64,000 bases of DNA from Zoogloeaceae bacterium (lineage in GTDB: Bacteria > Pseudomonadota > Gammaproteobacteria > Burkholderiales > Rhodocyclaceae), in NCBI GenBank assembly GCA_031256795.1, contig JAIRPW010000011.1:1-64000 (forward strand). The letters are read 5' to 3'. Positions 45,128 through 55,133 of this stretch are shown here, piece by piece; within the stretch, counting starts at the first letter, position 1; every line of letters starts with the position of its first letter. The notes beneath the pieces are model-generated. The model was given only the letters and a program-made list of their open reading frames with translations. It made no database searches and was not told where the DNA came from. A program made the translations under genes and the position numbers.

Positions 45128-46510
45128 ATGGGTTCCATTTTTTTGGTTGTTTTACTGGGCGCGCAGTTTTTGCTGTTTCTGTTTTTGCTGTGGTTTGTCG
45201 CGCGATCGCGTCAGGAAGCGCCGCGCGCCTTGGCGTCCGCTTTCTCGGAGTGGCGGCAGGATGTGGCCGGTCGTTTCGAGCGTCTGGAGCGCGAATGGCG
45301 CGGCGAGATGTCGGGAAACCGGAAAGAGGCCGCTGAACAGGCCGCGCGAGAACGGGAAGAGCGCGCGCAGGCGCAGGGCGTTTTTTTTCAGAATCTGAAT
45401 CAGTCGCTGGGGCAGTCTTTGGATCGCTTGGGGCAGACGCAAAGTCTGCGTTTACAAGCGTTTTCCGAGGAATTGTTTCGTTTTTCCCGCGGGCAGGACG
45501 AGCGTTTCGAGCAGCTGAAGGGGGCGGTGGAAGCGCGGCTTCTGGCGCTGCAAACGGAAAACGCGAGCAAGCTGGAGGAGATGCGCAGTACGGTGGATGA
45601 AAAACTGCACGCGACGCTGGAAAAGCGTTTGGGCGATTCTTTTAAGCTGGTCAGCGAGCGCCTGGAAGAAGTACACCGCGGTCTGGGGGAAATGCAGAAT
45701 TTGGCGGTGGGCGTGGGCGACTTGAAAAAAGTGCTTTCCAATGTCAAGACACGCGGCTCCTGGGGCGAAGTGCAGTTGTCGAATTTGCTGGAGCAGATGC
45801 TGGCGCCCAGCCAGTATGCCGCCAATGTCGCGACGGTTCCCGGCAGCGCGGACCGGGTTGAGTTTGCGCTACGCTTTCCCGGTCCCGGACGGGAGGAAGG
45901 GAAAAATACCTGGCTGCCGATTGACGCCAAATTTCCCCTGGAAGACTATCAGCGACTGCTGGAAGCGCAGGACCGAGGAGACCGGGACGCGGTTGAGGAG
46001 GCGGGAAAGGGACTGGAAACCAGGCTGAAACAGGAGGCGCGGCGCATCCGGGAAAAATATATCGCGCCGCCGGATACGCTGGATTTTGCCTTGCTGTACT
46101 TGCCGATCGAGGGATTGTACGCGGAAGCGCTGCGGCGTCCCGGCCTTGCGGATACCTTGCAGCGCGAATGGAGGATTTGTCTTGCGGGGCCGACGACCCT
46201 TGCCGCGATGTTGAACAGTTTTCAGATGGGGTTTCGCACGCTGGCGATTGAAAAACGGTCGGCGGAGGTGTGGGCGGTTCTGGGCGCGGTCAAGAGCGAG
46301 TTTTCCAAATTTGGCGAGGCGCTCGCGCACACTAAAAAGAAATTGCAGGAAGCCAGCAACAGCATTGACAGCGCCGAAGTGCGCACTCGCGCCATGACGC
46401 GCCGCCTGAAAGACGTGGAAATTCTTCCGCAAGCTGCGATAGCGCGGCAGGATTCTGCGGCCGCCTTGCTTTCGTTTGCGGATACCGAGGCCGATGGCGC
46501 GGGGGAATGA
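45128..46510 (+). CDS. rmuC: DNA recombination protein RmuC
   Basis: About 460 residues with an N-terminal membrane helix (IFLVVLLGAQFLLFLFLLWF), a long coiled coil from 35 to 190, and the RmuC domain: KTRGSWGEVQLSNLLEQML, FPGPGREEG, LPIDAKFPLEDYQRLLEAQ and CLAGPTTLAAMLNSFQMGFR. The fold is endonuclease-like. RmuC limits inversions and rearrangements at short repeats in E. coli. The DUF3293 gene downstream overlaps it. Confidence 0.92.
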   Translation: MGSIFLVVLLGAQFLLFLFLLWFVARSRQEAPRALASAFSEWRQDVAGRFERLEREWRGEMSGNRKEAAEQAAREREERAQAQGVFFQNLNQSLGQSLDRLGQTQSLRLQAFSEELFRFSRGQDERFEQLKGAVEARLLALQTENASKLEEMRSTVDEKLHATLEKRLGDSFKLVSERLEEVHRGLGEMQNLAVGVGDLKKVLSNVKTRGSWGEVQLSNLLEQMLAPSQYAANVATVPGSADRVEFALRFPGPGREEGKNTWLPIDAKFPLEDYQRLLEAQDRGDRDAVEEAGKGLETRLKQEARRIREKYIAPPDTLDFALLYLPIEGLYAEALRRPGLADTLQREWRICLAGPTTLAAMLNSFQMGFRTLAIEKRSAEVWAVLGAVKSEFSKFGEALAHTKKKLQEASNSIDSAEVRTRAMTRRLKDVEILPQAAIARQDSAAALLSFADTEADGAGE

Positions 46511-46985
46511 GCGTTTTTCTCCCGCGCTTTTGCGCGCCTATCGCGCGACCGCGTACCGGATCTATGCGCACGACATGGTTTTTACCGCGCGCGTAAACGA
46601 GCCAGCGTCGTTTCTGGAAGGTTCGTTTTTTGCGCGAAAAACGCGCAGCTGGGCGATTTTGACCGCCTGGAATCCGCATTCACAGCTGCGCGCGCGGCAG
46701 GAAAACCTGCGCGCGCAACAAGCGCTGCTGTACGTTTTGCGGCGAATGGGATTTGCGGCGAAGGGCAGGATTTTTCCGGGAGAAAATTTTTCCGACGGAG
46801 GAGCCTGGCCTCCAGAGGCAACGGTTTTTATCCGCAATCTTTGCCGGGAAAAAGCGCGGGAATTGGCGCGCGCCTTTGGGCAGAACGCTTTTTTGTGGGC
46901 GCGGCGCGGCGGAAAAAGTCAATTGATTTTCGCGCATCCGTCTTTGGGCGGACGGGGAAGATGCGCGTACAACGCTAAACGTTGA
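46494..46985 (+). CDS. DUF3293 family protein
   Basis: About 163 residues from the ATG at 46494, inside the end of rmuC. Family features are [22 protein letters not shown] (the TAWNP core), and [10 protein letters not shown]. Function is unknown; the family is widespread in proteobacteria. Its end overlaps the convergent ychF end by 11 bases. Confidence 0.8.
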   Translation: MARGNERFSPALLRAYRATAYRIYAHDMVFTARVNEPASFLEGSFFARKTRSWAILTAWNPHSQLRARQENLRAQQALLYVLRRMGFAAKGRIFPGENFSDGGAWPPEATVFIRNLCREKARELARAFGQNAFLWARRGGKSQLIFAHPSLGGRGRCAYNAKR

Positions 46986-48066
46986 ACAAAAAGTTCATGA
47001 CGTCGCCGTCCTTGACGACGTAGTCTTTGCCTTCCGCACGCATTTTCCCGGCTTCTTTCGCGCCCGCTTCCCCGCGGCAGCGAAGGAAATCCTCGAAAGC
47101 GATCGTTTGCGCGCGGATGAAGCCGCGCTCAAAATCGGTGTGAATTACGCCGGCCGCCTGGGGCGCGGTATCGCCCGCGTGAATCGTCCAGGCGCGCACT
47201 TCCTTGACGCCTGCGGTAAAGTAAGTTTGCAGACCAAGCAGTTTGTACCCGGCGCGAATCAGGCGGTCGAGGCCGGGTTCTTCCAGGCCCATGGAAGCGA
47301 GAAATTCTTTTTTGTCCGCGTCGTCCAATTCCGCGATTTCAGATTCCACGGCGGCGCACAGCGCGACGGCTTCCGCGCCTTCTTCCCCGGCGCGGCGGCG
47401 CACGGCGTCCAGATGGGGATTATTGGAAAAGCCATCTTCCGCCACATTGGCGACATAAAGCACGGGTTTTTCCGTAATGAGGCAGAGCGGGCGGATGAGG
47501 GCGCGCTCTTCCTTGTCAAGCGCCAGCGCGCGCACCGCGCCGCCTTCGTTGAGCTGCCGAAAACATTTTTCCAGCGCGGCAAGCAGGATTTTCGCTTCCT
47601 TGTCGCCCGCCGCCGCGGGACGCCGATAGCGGGCGATGGCTTTCTCTACCGTGGAAAGATCGGCCAGAGCGAGTTCCGTATTGATGGTATCAATGTCGCG
47701 CAAGGGATCTACGCCGCCGGAAACGTGTACGACATTTTCATCCGCGAAGCAACGCACAACATGCACGACGGCGTCGGTTTCGCGGATATTGGCGAGAAAC
47801 TGGTTGCCCAGGCCTTCTCCCTTGGATGCGCCCGCGACCAGTCCGGCAATGTCGACGAACTCCACGATGGCGGGCTGGATTTTCTGCGGTTTGACAATGT
47901 CAGCCAGCTGCGCGAGACGCGCGTCCGGAACCTCAACAATGCCGACATTGGGCTCAATCGTGCAGAACGGATAATTTGCCGCGTCAATGCCCGCTTGGGT
48001 CAGCGCGTTGAAAAGAGTGGATTTGCCCACATTGGGCAGGCCGACGATCCCGCATTTAAGACTCAT
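46975..48066 (-). CDS. ychF: Ribosome-binding ATPase YchF
   Basis: A 363-residue Obg-family P-loop protein ([16 protein letters not shown]2/G3 region [24 protein letters not shown] in place of NKxD) with ATP rather than GTP specificity, and a C-terminal TGS domain ([20 protein letters not shown]). It acts in the translation stress response. The usual pth neighbour is not beside it. Confidence 0.95.
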   Translation of the reverse strand: MSLKCGIVGLPNVGKSTLFNALTQAGIDAANYPFCTIEPNVGIVEVPDARLAQLADIVKPQKIQPAIVEFVDIAGLVAGASKGEGLGNQFLANIRETDAVVHVVRCFADENVVHVSGGVDPLRDIDTINTELALADLSTVEKAIARYRRPAAAGDKEAKILLAALEKCFRQLNEGGAVRALALDKEERALIRPLCLITEKPVLYVANVAEDGFSNNPHLDAVRRRAGEEGAEAVALCAAVESEIAELDDADKKEFLASMGLEEPGLDRLIRAGYKLLGLQTYFTAGVKEVRAWTIHAGDTAPQAAGVIHTDFERGFIRAQTIAFEDFLRCRGEAGAKEAGKMRAEGKDYVVKDGDVMNFLFNV

Positions 48067-48243
48067 GACGCGCGCTTTCTGAAGAATTACGGAAAAGGAG
48101 AAAGATACCAGACCCGCGCCGCCTTGCCCAATCCGGCGCGGGATCCGGGCGAAACGGGAAGCGCGCGCCGACAGCGGGGAAGGACGTCACAAGGCGGGCG
48201 CGTAAGGTATGATAGGCATAGGCGGTTTTCCTCGCGGGTTCTC

Positions 48244-49389
48244 ATGTCCGGTTTTCATATCTTTACTTTGATCAAGTGGCTCTACGCTGCCTTGAACGCG
48301 GGGCTGATCGCGCGTCTTTGGCTGATTCTGTCCGCGTCTGGCGCCTCTCGTTTTACGCGCTGGGGAAGTATCGGCGCGGCGGTTTTCTGCTCGCTCGCCA
48401 TGCCCGTCGCGCGCTCGTTGGAAGGAAATGGCTTTTGGCTGAAAACGCTGACTTTCATCGGTACGGCTTGGCTCGCGTTTGTGCTGCACGTTCTGCTCCT
48501 CTGGGGCGTTTTGGATGTGTTTCTTCTGTGCGGCCGCCGCTTTGGCTGGGCGAGCATTCAGCCCGAAGCGCGCGCGATCTGGCGCGCGCGATGCTGCGCG
48601 GGCGTCGCGGGATTTTCGCTTCTGCTTTGCCTTTTGGCTTGGATCAATACGCAATCCCTGACGACGCGCGAAGTTTCTTTGCCCGCTCCGGAATTCTGGA
48701 AAGGCAGGCCGCTGGTGATTGCCGCGCTCTCCGATCTGCATTTGGGGCGGAGCGCGTCGCCTGAATTTCTGCGGAAGGTCGTTGAGCAAATCGCCGCCGC
48801 GAAGCCGGATATAGCGCTAATTGCGGGCGACATTCTCGAATACGATTTTGACGCGGAGGACCTTCCCGCTGTCCGCGCCGCGTTCGCGCGTCTGAAACTC
48901 CCTTTGGGACTTTGGGGCGTGCCGGGAAACCATGAATATATTGGCGGACGGGGCGAAATCAGCAAACGTTTTCTGGAAGAGGCGGGGATTCGTCTGCTGG
49001 CGGATCGTTGGGTTACGCTGGACGGCGGCGCGGGAAAAATCTTGCTGATTGGGCGCGACGATCGTTCCGTAGCGCGGAAAACTTTGCCGGAACTTTTGCG
49101 GGACGCGCCCGAAGGCGATTTTTTGCGCATTCTCGTGGAACATCAGCCGTTTCATTTGGAGGACGCGGAAGACGCGGGGGTGCATTTGCAGATTTCCGGG
49201 CATACGCACAACGGCCAGCTTTTTCCTTTTAACTGGCTTGTGGCGGCGATTTACGAAAACGCGCATGGCTATTCCCGCCGCGGGGAAACCCAGTATTGGG
49301 TGACTTCCGGCGCGGGAACCTGGGGGCCGAGAATGCGCACGACAGGCCGTCCGGAAATTGTCCGCATTGAGCTGATTCCGCGCGGATAA
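48244..49389 (+). CDS. Membrane metallophosphoesterase
   Basis: A 381-residue calcineurin-like phosphoesterase. The N-terminal 140 residues hold four or so membrane helices. The catalytic part has LSDLHLGR, LIAGDILEYD, GVPGNHEYIGG and ISGHTHNGQLFPF, the metal-ligand set. Resembles the YaeI/YkoE-type enzymes near the cytoplasmic membrane, with lipid or nucleotide substrates possible. The upstream minus-strand gene ychF is divergent; the intervening 177 bases are free of genes. Confidence 0.9.
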   Translation: MSGFHIFTLIKWLYAALNAGLIARLWLILSASGASRFTRWGSIGAAVFCSLAMPVARSLEGNGFWLKTLTFIGTAWLAFVLHVLLLWGVLDVFLLCGRRFGWASIQPEARAIWRARCCAGVAGFSLLLCLLAWINTQSLTTREVSLPAPEFWKGRPLVIAALSDLHLGRSASPEFLRKVVEQIAAAKPDIALIAGDILEYDFDAEDLPAVRAAFARLKLPLGLWGVPGNHEYIGGRGEISKRFLEEAGIRLLADRWVTLDGGAGKILLIGRDDRSVARKTLPELLRDAPEGDFLRILVEHQPFHLEDAEDAGVHLQISGHTHNGQLFPFNWLVAAIYENAHGYSRRGETQYWVTSGAGTWGPRMRTTGRPEIVRIELIPRG

Positions 49390-49696
49390 CGCTTTGTTCT
49401 TTCAGACGGGGAAAGATTTTTGGCGGAGTCGAGCGTTATTTTGACGTCTTAAAAAGACCTTCTTGATTTCCGCGTATAGCCAAAGCCATGCGTTTCTTCC
49501 GGTCGCTGTAATGATGTTTGGCAAGCGCGTAGTACGTGTTAAATATATGGATATTGATACGAGAGTACGTTTGGAGCGCGCGTGAAGGCAAATCCAGAAC
49601 GGCATGCGCTTGCCGGGGGAGAGGAGTTATGGTCATGGCGCTGATTTCAAAAATTTTCCTGTTCGGATAACGGTGAATCAGGGCGCGTTTGCCGGT
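49390..49696. other. Intergenic region with a doubtful small frame
   Basis: A 66-codon minus-strand frame at 49436-49636 (MTITPLPRQAHAVLDL...GNQEGLFKTSK) has no recognised family. It lacks a clear ribosome binding site. The sequence is somewhat AT-richer than its neighbours. I see no other feature in this gap. Confidence 0.3.
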
Positions 49697-51049
49697 TTAT
49701 GCCAGCGCTTCGTCCAAGGCGGCGCGCGCGGTTTCGGCGAGTTGCGCAATTTCCGCCTGACGGATGATATAGGGCGGCATGAAATATACCGTATTGCCCA
49801 ATGGCCGCAATAACGCGCCGCGCGCGAGCGCCGCGCGGTAAAACCGGCGGGAAAAATCCGCAGACGCCATTTCTGGGGCGACGTCAAAGGCCGCGATCAT
49901 TCCTTGCTGCCGTAAAAACCGCACCGCCGAATGGCGCGCAAGCGGCTCCAGCGCCGCGCGCATTTGCTCCGCGCGGCGTAAATTGGCGGCAAGCACGTCG
50001 TCTGCCGCGAAAATATCCAGTGTCGCCAACGCCGCAGCGCAGGCCAGCGGGTTTCCGGTATAGGAGTGCGAATGCAAAAAGCCGCGCGCGCTTTCCAAAT
50101 CATAAAACGCTTGATAAACGCTTTCACGGCACAGCACGATGGAAAGCGGCAGGTAGCCGCCGGAAATGCCCTTGGAAAGGCAAAGCAAATCGGGGCGAAT
50201 TCCTGCCGCCTCATGCGCGAAAAATGTTCCCGTGCGTCCGCAGCCTACCGCGATTTCATCACAGATAAGAAGCGCGTCATAACGGTCGCACAGCGTGCGC
50301 GCCAGACGCAGATATTCGGGATCGTAGGCAGCCATGCCGGAGGCGCATTGCACAAGCGGCTCTACAATGAGCGCGGCGACTTGCCCCTGCCGCTGGCGCA
50401 GCGCTTCTTCCAGTCCCCGCGCGGCACGGCGCGCGACGTCCGCCGCGCTTTCTCCGGTTTTTGCCTGCCGCGCGTCGGGGGAGGGCACGGTTTTGGCCGC
50501 GCGCAGCAAGGGCGCGTAGGCGTCCCGGAAAAGCGCGACGTCCGTAACAGAAAGCGCGCCCAGTGTTTCGCCGTGATAGCTCCCGGAAAGGCACAAAAAA
50601 AGATTTTTCTCCGGCTTGCCTTGATTGCGCCAGTAATGCGCGCTCATTTTCAGCGCGATTTCCGTAGCGGACGCGCCGTCGGAAGCGTAAAACGCATGTC
50701 CCAGTTCTTTGCCGGTCAGCGCGGAAAGGCGTTCAGAAAGTTCCACTACCGGTCTGTGCGTGAATCCCGCCAGCATCGCGTGTTCCAACTGATCCAGCTG
50801 CTCTTTGACGGCGCGGCTGATACGCGGGTTGGCATGGCCAAAAAGATTGGTCCACCAGGAGCTAATGCCGTCCAGATAACGCCGCCCCTCAAAATCGTAC
50901 AGCCAGACGCCTTCGCCGCGCGCGATGGGAATGAGCGGCAGGGCGTTTTCTCCCGCCTCGCTGTGCTGGCGCATCTGCGTGCAGGGATGCCATACCGCTT
51001 TCAGGCTGCGGGAAAGCCAGCTTTCGTTTGCCGTGAGAGAGGCGTTCAT
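49697..51049 (-). CDS. bioA: Adenosylmethionine-8-amino-7-oxononanoate aminotransferase
   Basis: A 450-residue PLP enzyme for the DAPA step of biotin synthesis. Signatures: VWHPCTQM near the start (Trp/Tyr substrate site), [12 protein letters not shown], the cofactor lysine in [48 protein letters not shown] and [10 protein letters not shown]. No other bio genes are nearby. The ATG overlaps the Gx-transporter/macrodomain gene's stop as ATGA, so it is the last gene of this operon. Confidence 0.95.
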   Translation of the reverse strand: MNASLTANESWLSRSLKAVWHPCTQMRQHSEAGENALPLIPIARGEGVWLYDFEGRRYLDGISSWWTNLFGHANPRISRAVKEQLDQLEHAMLAGFTHRPVVELSERLSALTGKELGHAFYASDGASATEIALKMSAHYWRNQGKPEKNLFLCLSGSYHGETLGALSVTDVALFRDAYAPLLRAAKTVPSPDARQAKTGESAADVARRAARGLEEALRQRQGQVAALIVEPLVQCASGMAAYDPEYLRLARTLCDRYDALLICDEIAVGCGRTGTFFAHEAAGIRPDLLCLSKGISGGYLPLSIVLCRESVYQAFYDLESARGFLHSHSYTGNPLACAAALATLDIFAADDVLAANLRRAEQMRAALEPLARHSAVRFLRQQGMIAAFDVAPEMASADFSRRFYRAALARGALLRPLGNTVYFMPPYIIRQAEIAQLAETARAALDEALA

Positions 51050-52233
51050 TTTGTATGCTCCAGCAGGGCGCGGTAACGCGCTTCATCTTCGGCGGAAAAA
51101 CAGCAAAATGTCACTTCGCGGATCGTGGAATTTCCGTTTTGCTCCATGTCGCGCAGAGTTTCCCGGACAGACCGCAGGGCGATGGAGGCGGCCTCGTCGG
51201 GCGGGTAACCGTAGGCTCCCGTGCTGATCGCGGGAAAGGCGATGCTCCGTATGTCCGATTGCGCCGCGAGCGTGAGGCTGTTTCGGTAACAGTCGGCCAG
51301 TAATTCCGCCTCGTTATGACGTCCGTCTTGCCAGACAGGTCCGACCGTATGCACGATAGCGCGCGCGGGCAGAGCAAATCCCGGAGTGATTTTGGCCTCT
51401 CCTGTCCGGCAGCCGCCCAGTTTGCGGCAAAAAGCGAGCAGTTCCCTTCCGGCGGCGCGATGAATCGCGCCATCCACGCCTCCTCCGCCCAGGAGCGTTT
51501 CATTGGCGGCATTGACGATCGCGTCCACGTCCAGCGCGGCAATGTCACCGCGCGCGACGCGCAGAATGGCTGCGTGGGAAACAGGCATGGTTGTTTTCAA
51601 AATTCGCGCGCGGGCCATTGTATCTTTTTTATGTTTTTCCGGTCCGCGCCACCCTTCCGGCGGAAGAGTGGAATTCCTTTTTGCGGCGCGCGGGGCTGCG
51701 TCGGCAAAAGAATCCATCAGCCGCGCCGCGATTAAGCCATTCACGAGTCCAGAAATCAGCGCGGCCAAGGCAAATACCGGAATCAAGCGGAATAATCCGT
51801 CGTGCGGCACAAGCCAGAGCCGCGCCAGAAACAGCTGTCCGGCGATATGGGCGGCGCTGGCGATCAGACTCCAGCTGACCAGGCCAAACCAGCGCGCGGA
51901 CAGAAAACGAGTGAACGACAGCGCCGCGAGGCTAAAAATCGCCCCGGAAAGGCTCAGGAAAAATCCTGGCGCGAATAATTGCCCCAGCAGCAAACTACTG
52001 GCCGTTACCCGCAGCAAATTGACCCAGGCCGCGACGCGCCAGCCGTAGCGCCGCAGCGCGACGAGCGTCACAATGTTGGCGAGTCCGGGCTTGACTCCCG
52101 GCAGGGGGGTCGGGATTGCCGCGTCTACCAGAGAAAGCGCGATTGCCGCCGCCGCCATGCGCGCGACGCGCCGGTCGTCTGCGTCTGCGGTAAGCGTAAT
52201 TTTCCGGGAAACGTCAGTAGTTGAGGGAATCAT
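51046..52233 (-). CDS. Fusion of Gx transporter family protein and macrodomain
   Basis: About 395 residues from the ATG at 52233 (the frame is open a little further). Residues 15-175 form a membrane region of about five helices with [20 protein letters not shown], typical of Gx-family transporters (heptaprenyl diphosphate synthase component I-like). After a linker of some 45 residues comes a macro domain. It has [12 protein letters not shown]-type [31 protein letters not shown] and [13 protein letters not shown], fitting an ADP-ribose or O-acetyl-ADP-ribose binding enzyme such as YmdB. No stop separates the two. An internal ATG before MPVSHAAIL lacks a ribosome binding site. The two may act together, or the macrodomain may be made separately. 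Confidence 0.85.
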   Translation of the reverse strand: MIPSTTDVSRKITLTADADDRRVARMAAAAIALSLVDAAIPTPLPGVKPGLANIVTLVALRRYGWRVAAWVNLLRVTASSLLLGQLFAPGFFLSLSGAIFSLAALSFTRFLSARWFGLVSWSLIASAAHIAGQLFLARLWLVPHDGLFRLIPVFALAALISGLVNGLIAARLMDSFADAAPRAAKRNSTLPPEGWRGPEKHKKDTMARARILKTTMPVSHAAILRVARGDIAALDVDAIVNAANETLLGGGGVDGAIHRAAGRELLAFCRKLGGCRTGEAKITPGFALPARAIVHTVGPVWQDGRHNEAELLADCYRNSLTLAAQSDIRSIAFPAISTGAYGYPPDEAASIALRSVRETLRDMEQNGNSTIREVTFCCFSAEDEARYRALLEHTK

Positions 52234-52639
52234 AGGGCGAATCTTTGCCGACAATGGAGAGGCTGACACGGTTGGGCGCGCAAATGGCGATCATGCCCGC
52301 GCGGGAAAGCCAGCCCTGCCGGACGCAATATTGGCGCGGGCCCGGGTCCTCCGCTACGCGCGCGCGCCCTTTCTCCAGCACAATTTTTGTCGCGCCCAGC
52401 GCGCCGGGAACTTCCAGCGTTACGCTGCCGCGAATTTCGCCCAAAGGCACTTCCCGGAAAATCGTCCCGTTCACGCGGATAACGGCGCGCTCTGCCGCGC
52501 CGTCAGGCCAAAGCCATGGAAAACTGACGCCCACGCCCAGCGCGAACAACGCCGTACATAGCATGTCTCCCGGCAGCGCATAACGCCGCCAGTCCGCTGC
52601 CCATCCCTTTATCCTCGCGGCAAAACGAGGCGCGCTCAT
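52214..52639 (-). CDS. NusG domain II-containing protein
   Basis: About 141 residues with an N-terminal membrane helix ([19 protein letters not shown]) and a NusG-II beta-barrel: [25 protein letters not shown], and [12 protein letters not shown] near the end. The family is often found next to Gx transporters in redox-flavin clusters, as here, but its role is unknown. The start overlaps the rapZ stop as ATGA and its end overlaps the next gene by about 20 bases. Confidence 0.85.
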   Translation of the reverse strand: MSAPRFAARIKGWAADWRRYALPGDMLCTALFALGVGVSFPWLWPDGAAERAVIRVNGTIFREVPLGEIRGSVTLEVPGALGATKIVLEKGRARVAEDPGPRQYCVRQGWLSRAGMIAICAPNRVSLSIVGKDSPYDSLNY

Positions 52640-53523
52640 GTTTTTATGGGCTGCGGAACGGCGGGCGGCTCCATTCCCTGCCGCATGGCGAGCGTCCTGT
52701 GTCGCACCAGCACGCGCGTCGCCTCTCCGGAAAATGCTTTGCCCAGCCAGTCCGCGAGGTACACGGAACGGTGCTGGCCGCCCGTACAGCCAATGGCGAC
52801 AGTAAGGTAAGAGCGGCCTTCTATCCGCCAGTCGGGCAGCCAATCCGCGATAAAGCGGCGAATATCTTCGCGCATTTTTTTCACGGCGGGTTTCCCCTCC
52901 AAAAATGCGGCAACTGGCGCGTCCAGACCGGAAAAAGCCGAAAGCGCCGGCTCATAATAAGGGTTGGGCAAGCAGCGCGCGTCAAAGACTAGGTCCGCGT
53001 CGCGCGGCAGACCGTATTTAAAGCCGAAAGATTCAATAAGCAGGGTCAAGCCTCCTATCGTACCCGCGCACGCGCTTTGCAGCACCCATTCGCGCAGAGT
53101 GGCGGACGGCAACCCGGAAGTATCCAGACGCTGCCCAAATTCGGCGAGCGGCGACAAAAGATGCCGCTCTTCCCGAATCGCTTCCTGCAATGTGCGCGGC
53201 CCGTCGGCCAGCGGATGTCGGCGGCGCGTTTCGGAAAAACGCTGAATCAACACATAGTCTTGCGCTTCCAAAAACAAAAAAACCAGCTGATGCCCCGCGC
53301 GGCGCAGCGCCGCGCTTTTCTCCGGAAGGGCGGCAATGCTGGAAGAGCGCGCGTCAATCGCCACCGCCAAAAACTCGTATTGCTCTGTTTCCAGAAAGGC
53401 GACCAGCTGCTCCAGCATGGAAGTCGGCAGATTATCTACGCAGTAATAGCCGCGATCTTCCAGCGAACGCAGGGCAACCGACTTTCCGGAACCGGAAAGT
53501 CCGCTGATCAGAACAATTTTCAT
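52636..53523 (-). CDS. rapZ: RNase adapter protein RapZ (YvcJ-like nucleotide-binding protein)
   Basis: A 295-residue P-loop protein: LISGLSGSGKSVALRSLEDRG, FLFLEA, SFGFKYGLPRDADLVFD, DARCLPNPYY, and C-terminal AIGCTGGQHRSVYLAD, the RapZ signature. In E. coli it adapts the GlmY sRNA to RNase E to control glucosamine-6-phosphate synthesis. The usual ptsN/hprK neighbours are absent; here it starts an operon with the NusG-II gene. Confidence 0.94.
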   Translation of the reverse strand: MKIVLISGLSGSGKSVALRSLEDRGYYCVDNLPTSMLEQLVAFLETEQYEFLAVAIDARSSSIAALPEKSAALRRAGHQLVFLFLEAQDYVLIQRFSETRRRHPLADGPRTLQEAIREERHLLSPLAEFGQRLDTSGLPSATLREWVLQSACAGTIGGLTLLIESFGFKYGLPRDADLVFDARCLPNPYYEPALSAFSGLDAPVAAFLEGKPAVKKMREDIRRFIADWLPDWRIEGRSYLTVAIGCTGGQHRSVYLADWLGKAFSGEATRVLVRHRTLAMRQGMEPPAVPQPIKT

Positions 53524-53724
53524 GAGCGTTTACCTCAAAGGCATGACGCCGCCACTCAAGTATGGGACGCAAAGATGGATTGTGCGGCAAGCGCTGACGG
53601 GCGGCAATGCTATACAATAGAACTTTTCTTGCCAGGGCAGAATAATGCGCGGTATTCCGCGCCGTACCTTATGCGTTTGTGTGTTTTCCCTCTTCTTGCG
53701 GCAGATCGTCTCTTTTCGCGCGGT

Positions 53725-54510
53725 ATGGCGCGAGGGATTGCCTTGGGCGTGATTTTGGCGGCGTTTCCGTTGTACGGATGCAAAAGCCGCGTGCCTGCCG
53801 ATACTGCGACGTCTGCCGATACCGCGAGTATAAAAAATCAATCCGTCCATTCCGAGGGGAAAGCGCCGCCGCCCAAACCGTCGCTGCCTGTCCCGGTTCG
53901 CCTTCCCGAAACCAGTCAGCTCAAGCTGGAAGCCGCGCGGCATTGGCAGCAGATCGCCCAGGACAGCGCGCGTTTGTTGACCGAAGGCTTGCGCGGCAAA
54001 CTCTGCGCGCCGGGGAAAAACTGCCGCGCGCTTCAGCTGGCTTCTCCGCAGCGGGAAACTGAATTCTCCCGCGTTTTTGGCAACGCGCTGGTCAGCGCGT
54101 TGGTCGCGCACGGTGTTCCGGTCGTAACGAATTTGCCCGAAGAGGCAAAGGAAGCGGCGGCGGCCTCTTCGATCTGGCTGCACATGGACGTTCAGTCGCT
54201 GAAGTTTGGCGAAGGCGAGGGGACGGAGAAGCCTTCTCCTGTTCCGCGCGTATTGTCTCCGGGATTGTGGGCAGACGGCGTCTGGCCGGATAACCCGCCG
54301 CACCGCGAAATTTTTGTCACTTTGTCCGCGCTGGACGGCGCGAGGTACGTCGCGCGCATTTCCCAAACGTACTATGTCCGCGCGGCGGACGCGCGGCTCT
54401 ATGAGCGCGGTATTTGCTCGCGGTTGGCTTCCTGCGCGGGCGGGACGCCGCCGGACGAACGCGCTTTTGACCCTCCGGGGAAAGCGCCCCTGCATCTGGT
54501 GGATCAATGA
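53725..54510 (+). CDS. Lipoprotein of unknown function
   Basis: About 261 residues from the ATG at 53725, giving a short lipoprotein signal (MARGIALGVILAAFPLYGC). An upstream ATG at 53671 would lengthen the signal atypically. A proline-rich linker (about 45-60) is followed by a domain with the features of a secreted FlgO-neighbour protein: ETEFSRVFGNALVSALVAHG and VFVTLSALDG-type IFVTLSALDGARYVARISQT. I do not recognise a named family. It overlaps the FlgO-like gene as ATGA, so the pair is probably a small operon. Confidence 0.65.
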   Translation: MARGIALGVILAAFPLYGCKSRVPADTATSADTASIKNQSVHSEGKAPPPKPSLPVPVRLPETSQLKLEAARHWQQIAQDSARLLTEGLRGKLCAPGKNCRALQLASPQRETEFSRVFGNALVSALVAHGVPVVTNLPEEAKEAAAASSIWLHMDVQSLKFGEGEGTEKPSPVPRVLSPGLWADGVWPDNPPHREIFVTLSALDGARYVARISQTYYVRAADARLYERGICSRLASCAGGTPPDERAFDPPGKAPLHLVDQ

Positions 54511-55097
54511 AGTTTATGCCGCGCGGACACTCTTCTTTGCTTTTGCTCGGCGCTTTGCTTATGTCCGTCGCGCTTGCGCAGACGGCCTGTGTGCGCGCCC
54601 GCGTGGCTGCCTATCGTCCTGTCGCCTATGATGAAGTCGCGCAAAGCGATCTTATCCGCGCAAGCTACAGGTCTGCCGACGCGCTGATTGCCCAGGCGGG
54701 CGCGCAAATCTCGCCGCAGTTTCCGATTATCGTCGCCACGCTGGTGAATCTCAACGCGCTGGAAGAGTCTTCGCCGCTGGGCAGACTGGTGGCCGAACAG
54801 TTGGGCGCGCGTCTGACCCAACAGGGTTTCCGGGTCATTGAGTTGAAAATTCGGCAGAATCTTTACATGAAGCGGGAAGAAGGCGAACTCATGTTGACCC
54901 GCGAATTAAAAGACATCGCGCGGCAGCATGAGGCGCAGGCGGTGATGGTCGGCACTTATACCGAGAGCGCGGACAGGGTATTTCTGAACCTGAAACTGAC
55001 GCGCATTGATAACAGCATGACTCTGGCCGCCGTGGATTACGCCCTGCCGCTGGACATGAATATCCGCGCTTTGCTGTATCGCCGTTCCGCGCGTTAA
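54507..55097 (+). CDS. FlgO-family outer-membrane lipoprotein-like protein
   Basis: A 196-residue protein with signal sequence and a probable lipobox (LAQTAC). Its body matches the FlgO domain: ADALIAQAGAQISPQFPIIV, GRLVAEQLGARLTQQGFRV, EAQAVMVGTYTESADRVFLN. FlgO proteins associate with flagellar motility in Vibrio and Campylobacter, but no flagellar genes lie near, so a more general outer-membrane role is possible. Confidence 0.8.
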   Translation: MKFMPRGHSSLLLLGALLMSVALAQTACVRARVAAYRPVAYDEVAQSDLIRASYRSADALIAQAGAQISPQFPIIVATLVNLNALEESSPLGRLVAEQLGARLTQQGFRVIELKIRQNLYMKREEGELMLTRELKDIARQHEAQAVMVGTYTESADRVFLNLKLTRIDNSMTLAAVDYALPLDMNIRALLYRRSAR

Positions 55098-55133
55098 ATT
55101 TTGTTTTGCGGCTATTTTTTTGCGGGAATTTTT

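Noticed and set aside
47107-48243. Plus-strand open frame antisense to ychF continuous with the metallophosphoesterase
   Set aside because: It is in frame with the phosphoesterase by chance; the translation over ychF is not protein-like, and the phosphoesterase has its own ATG at 48244.
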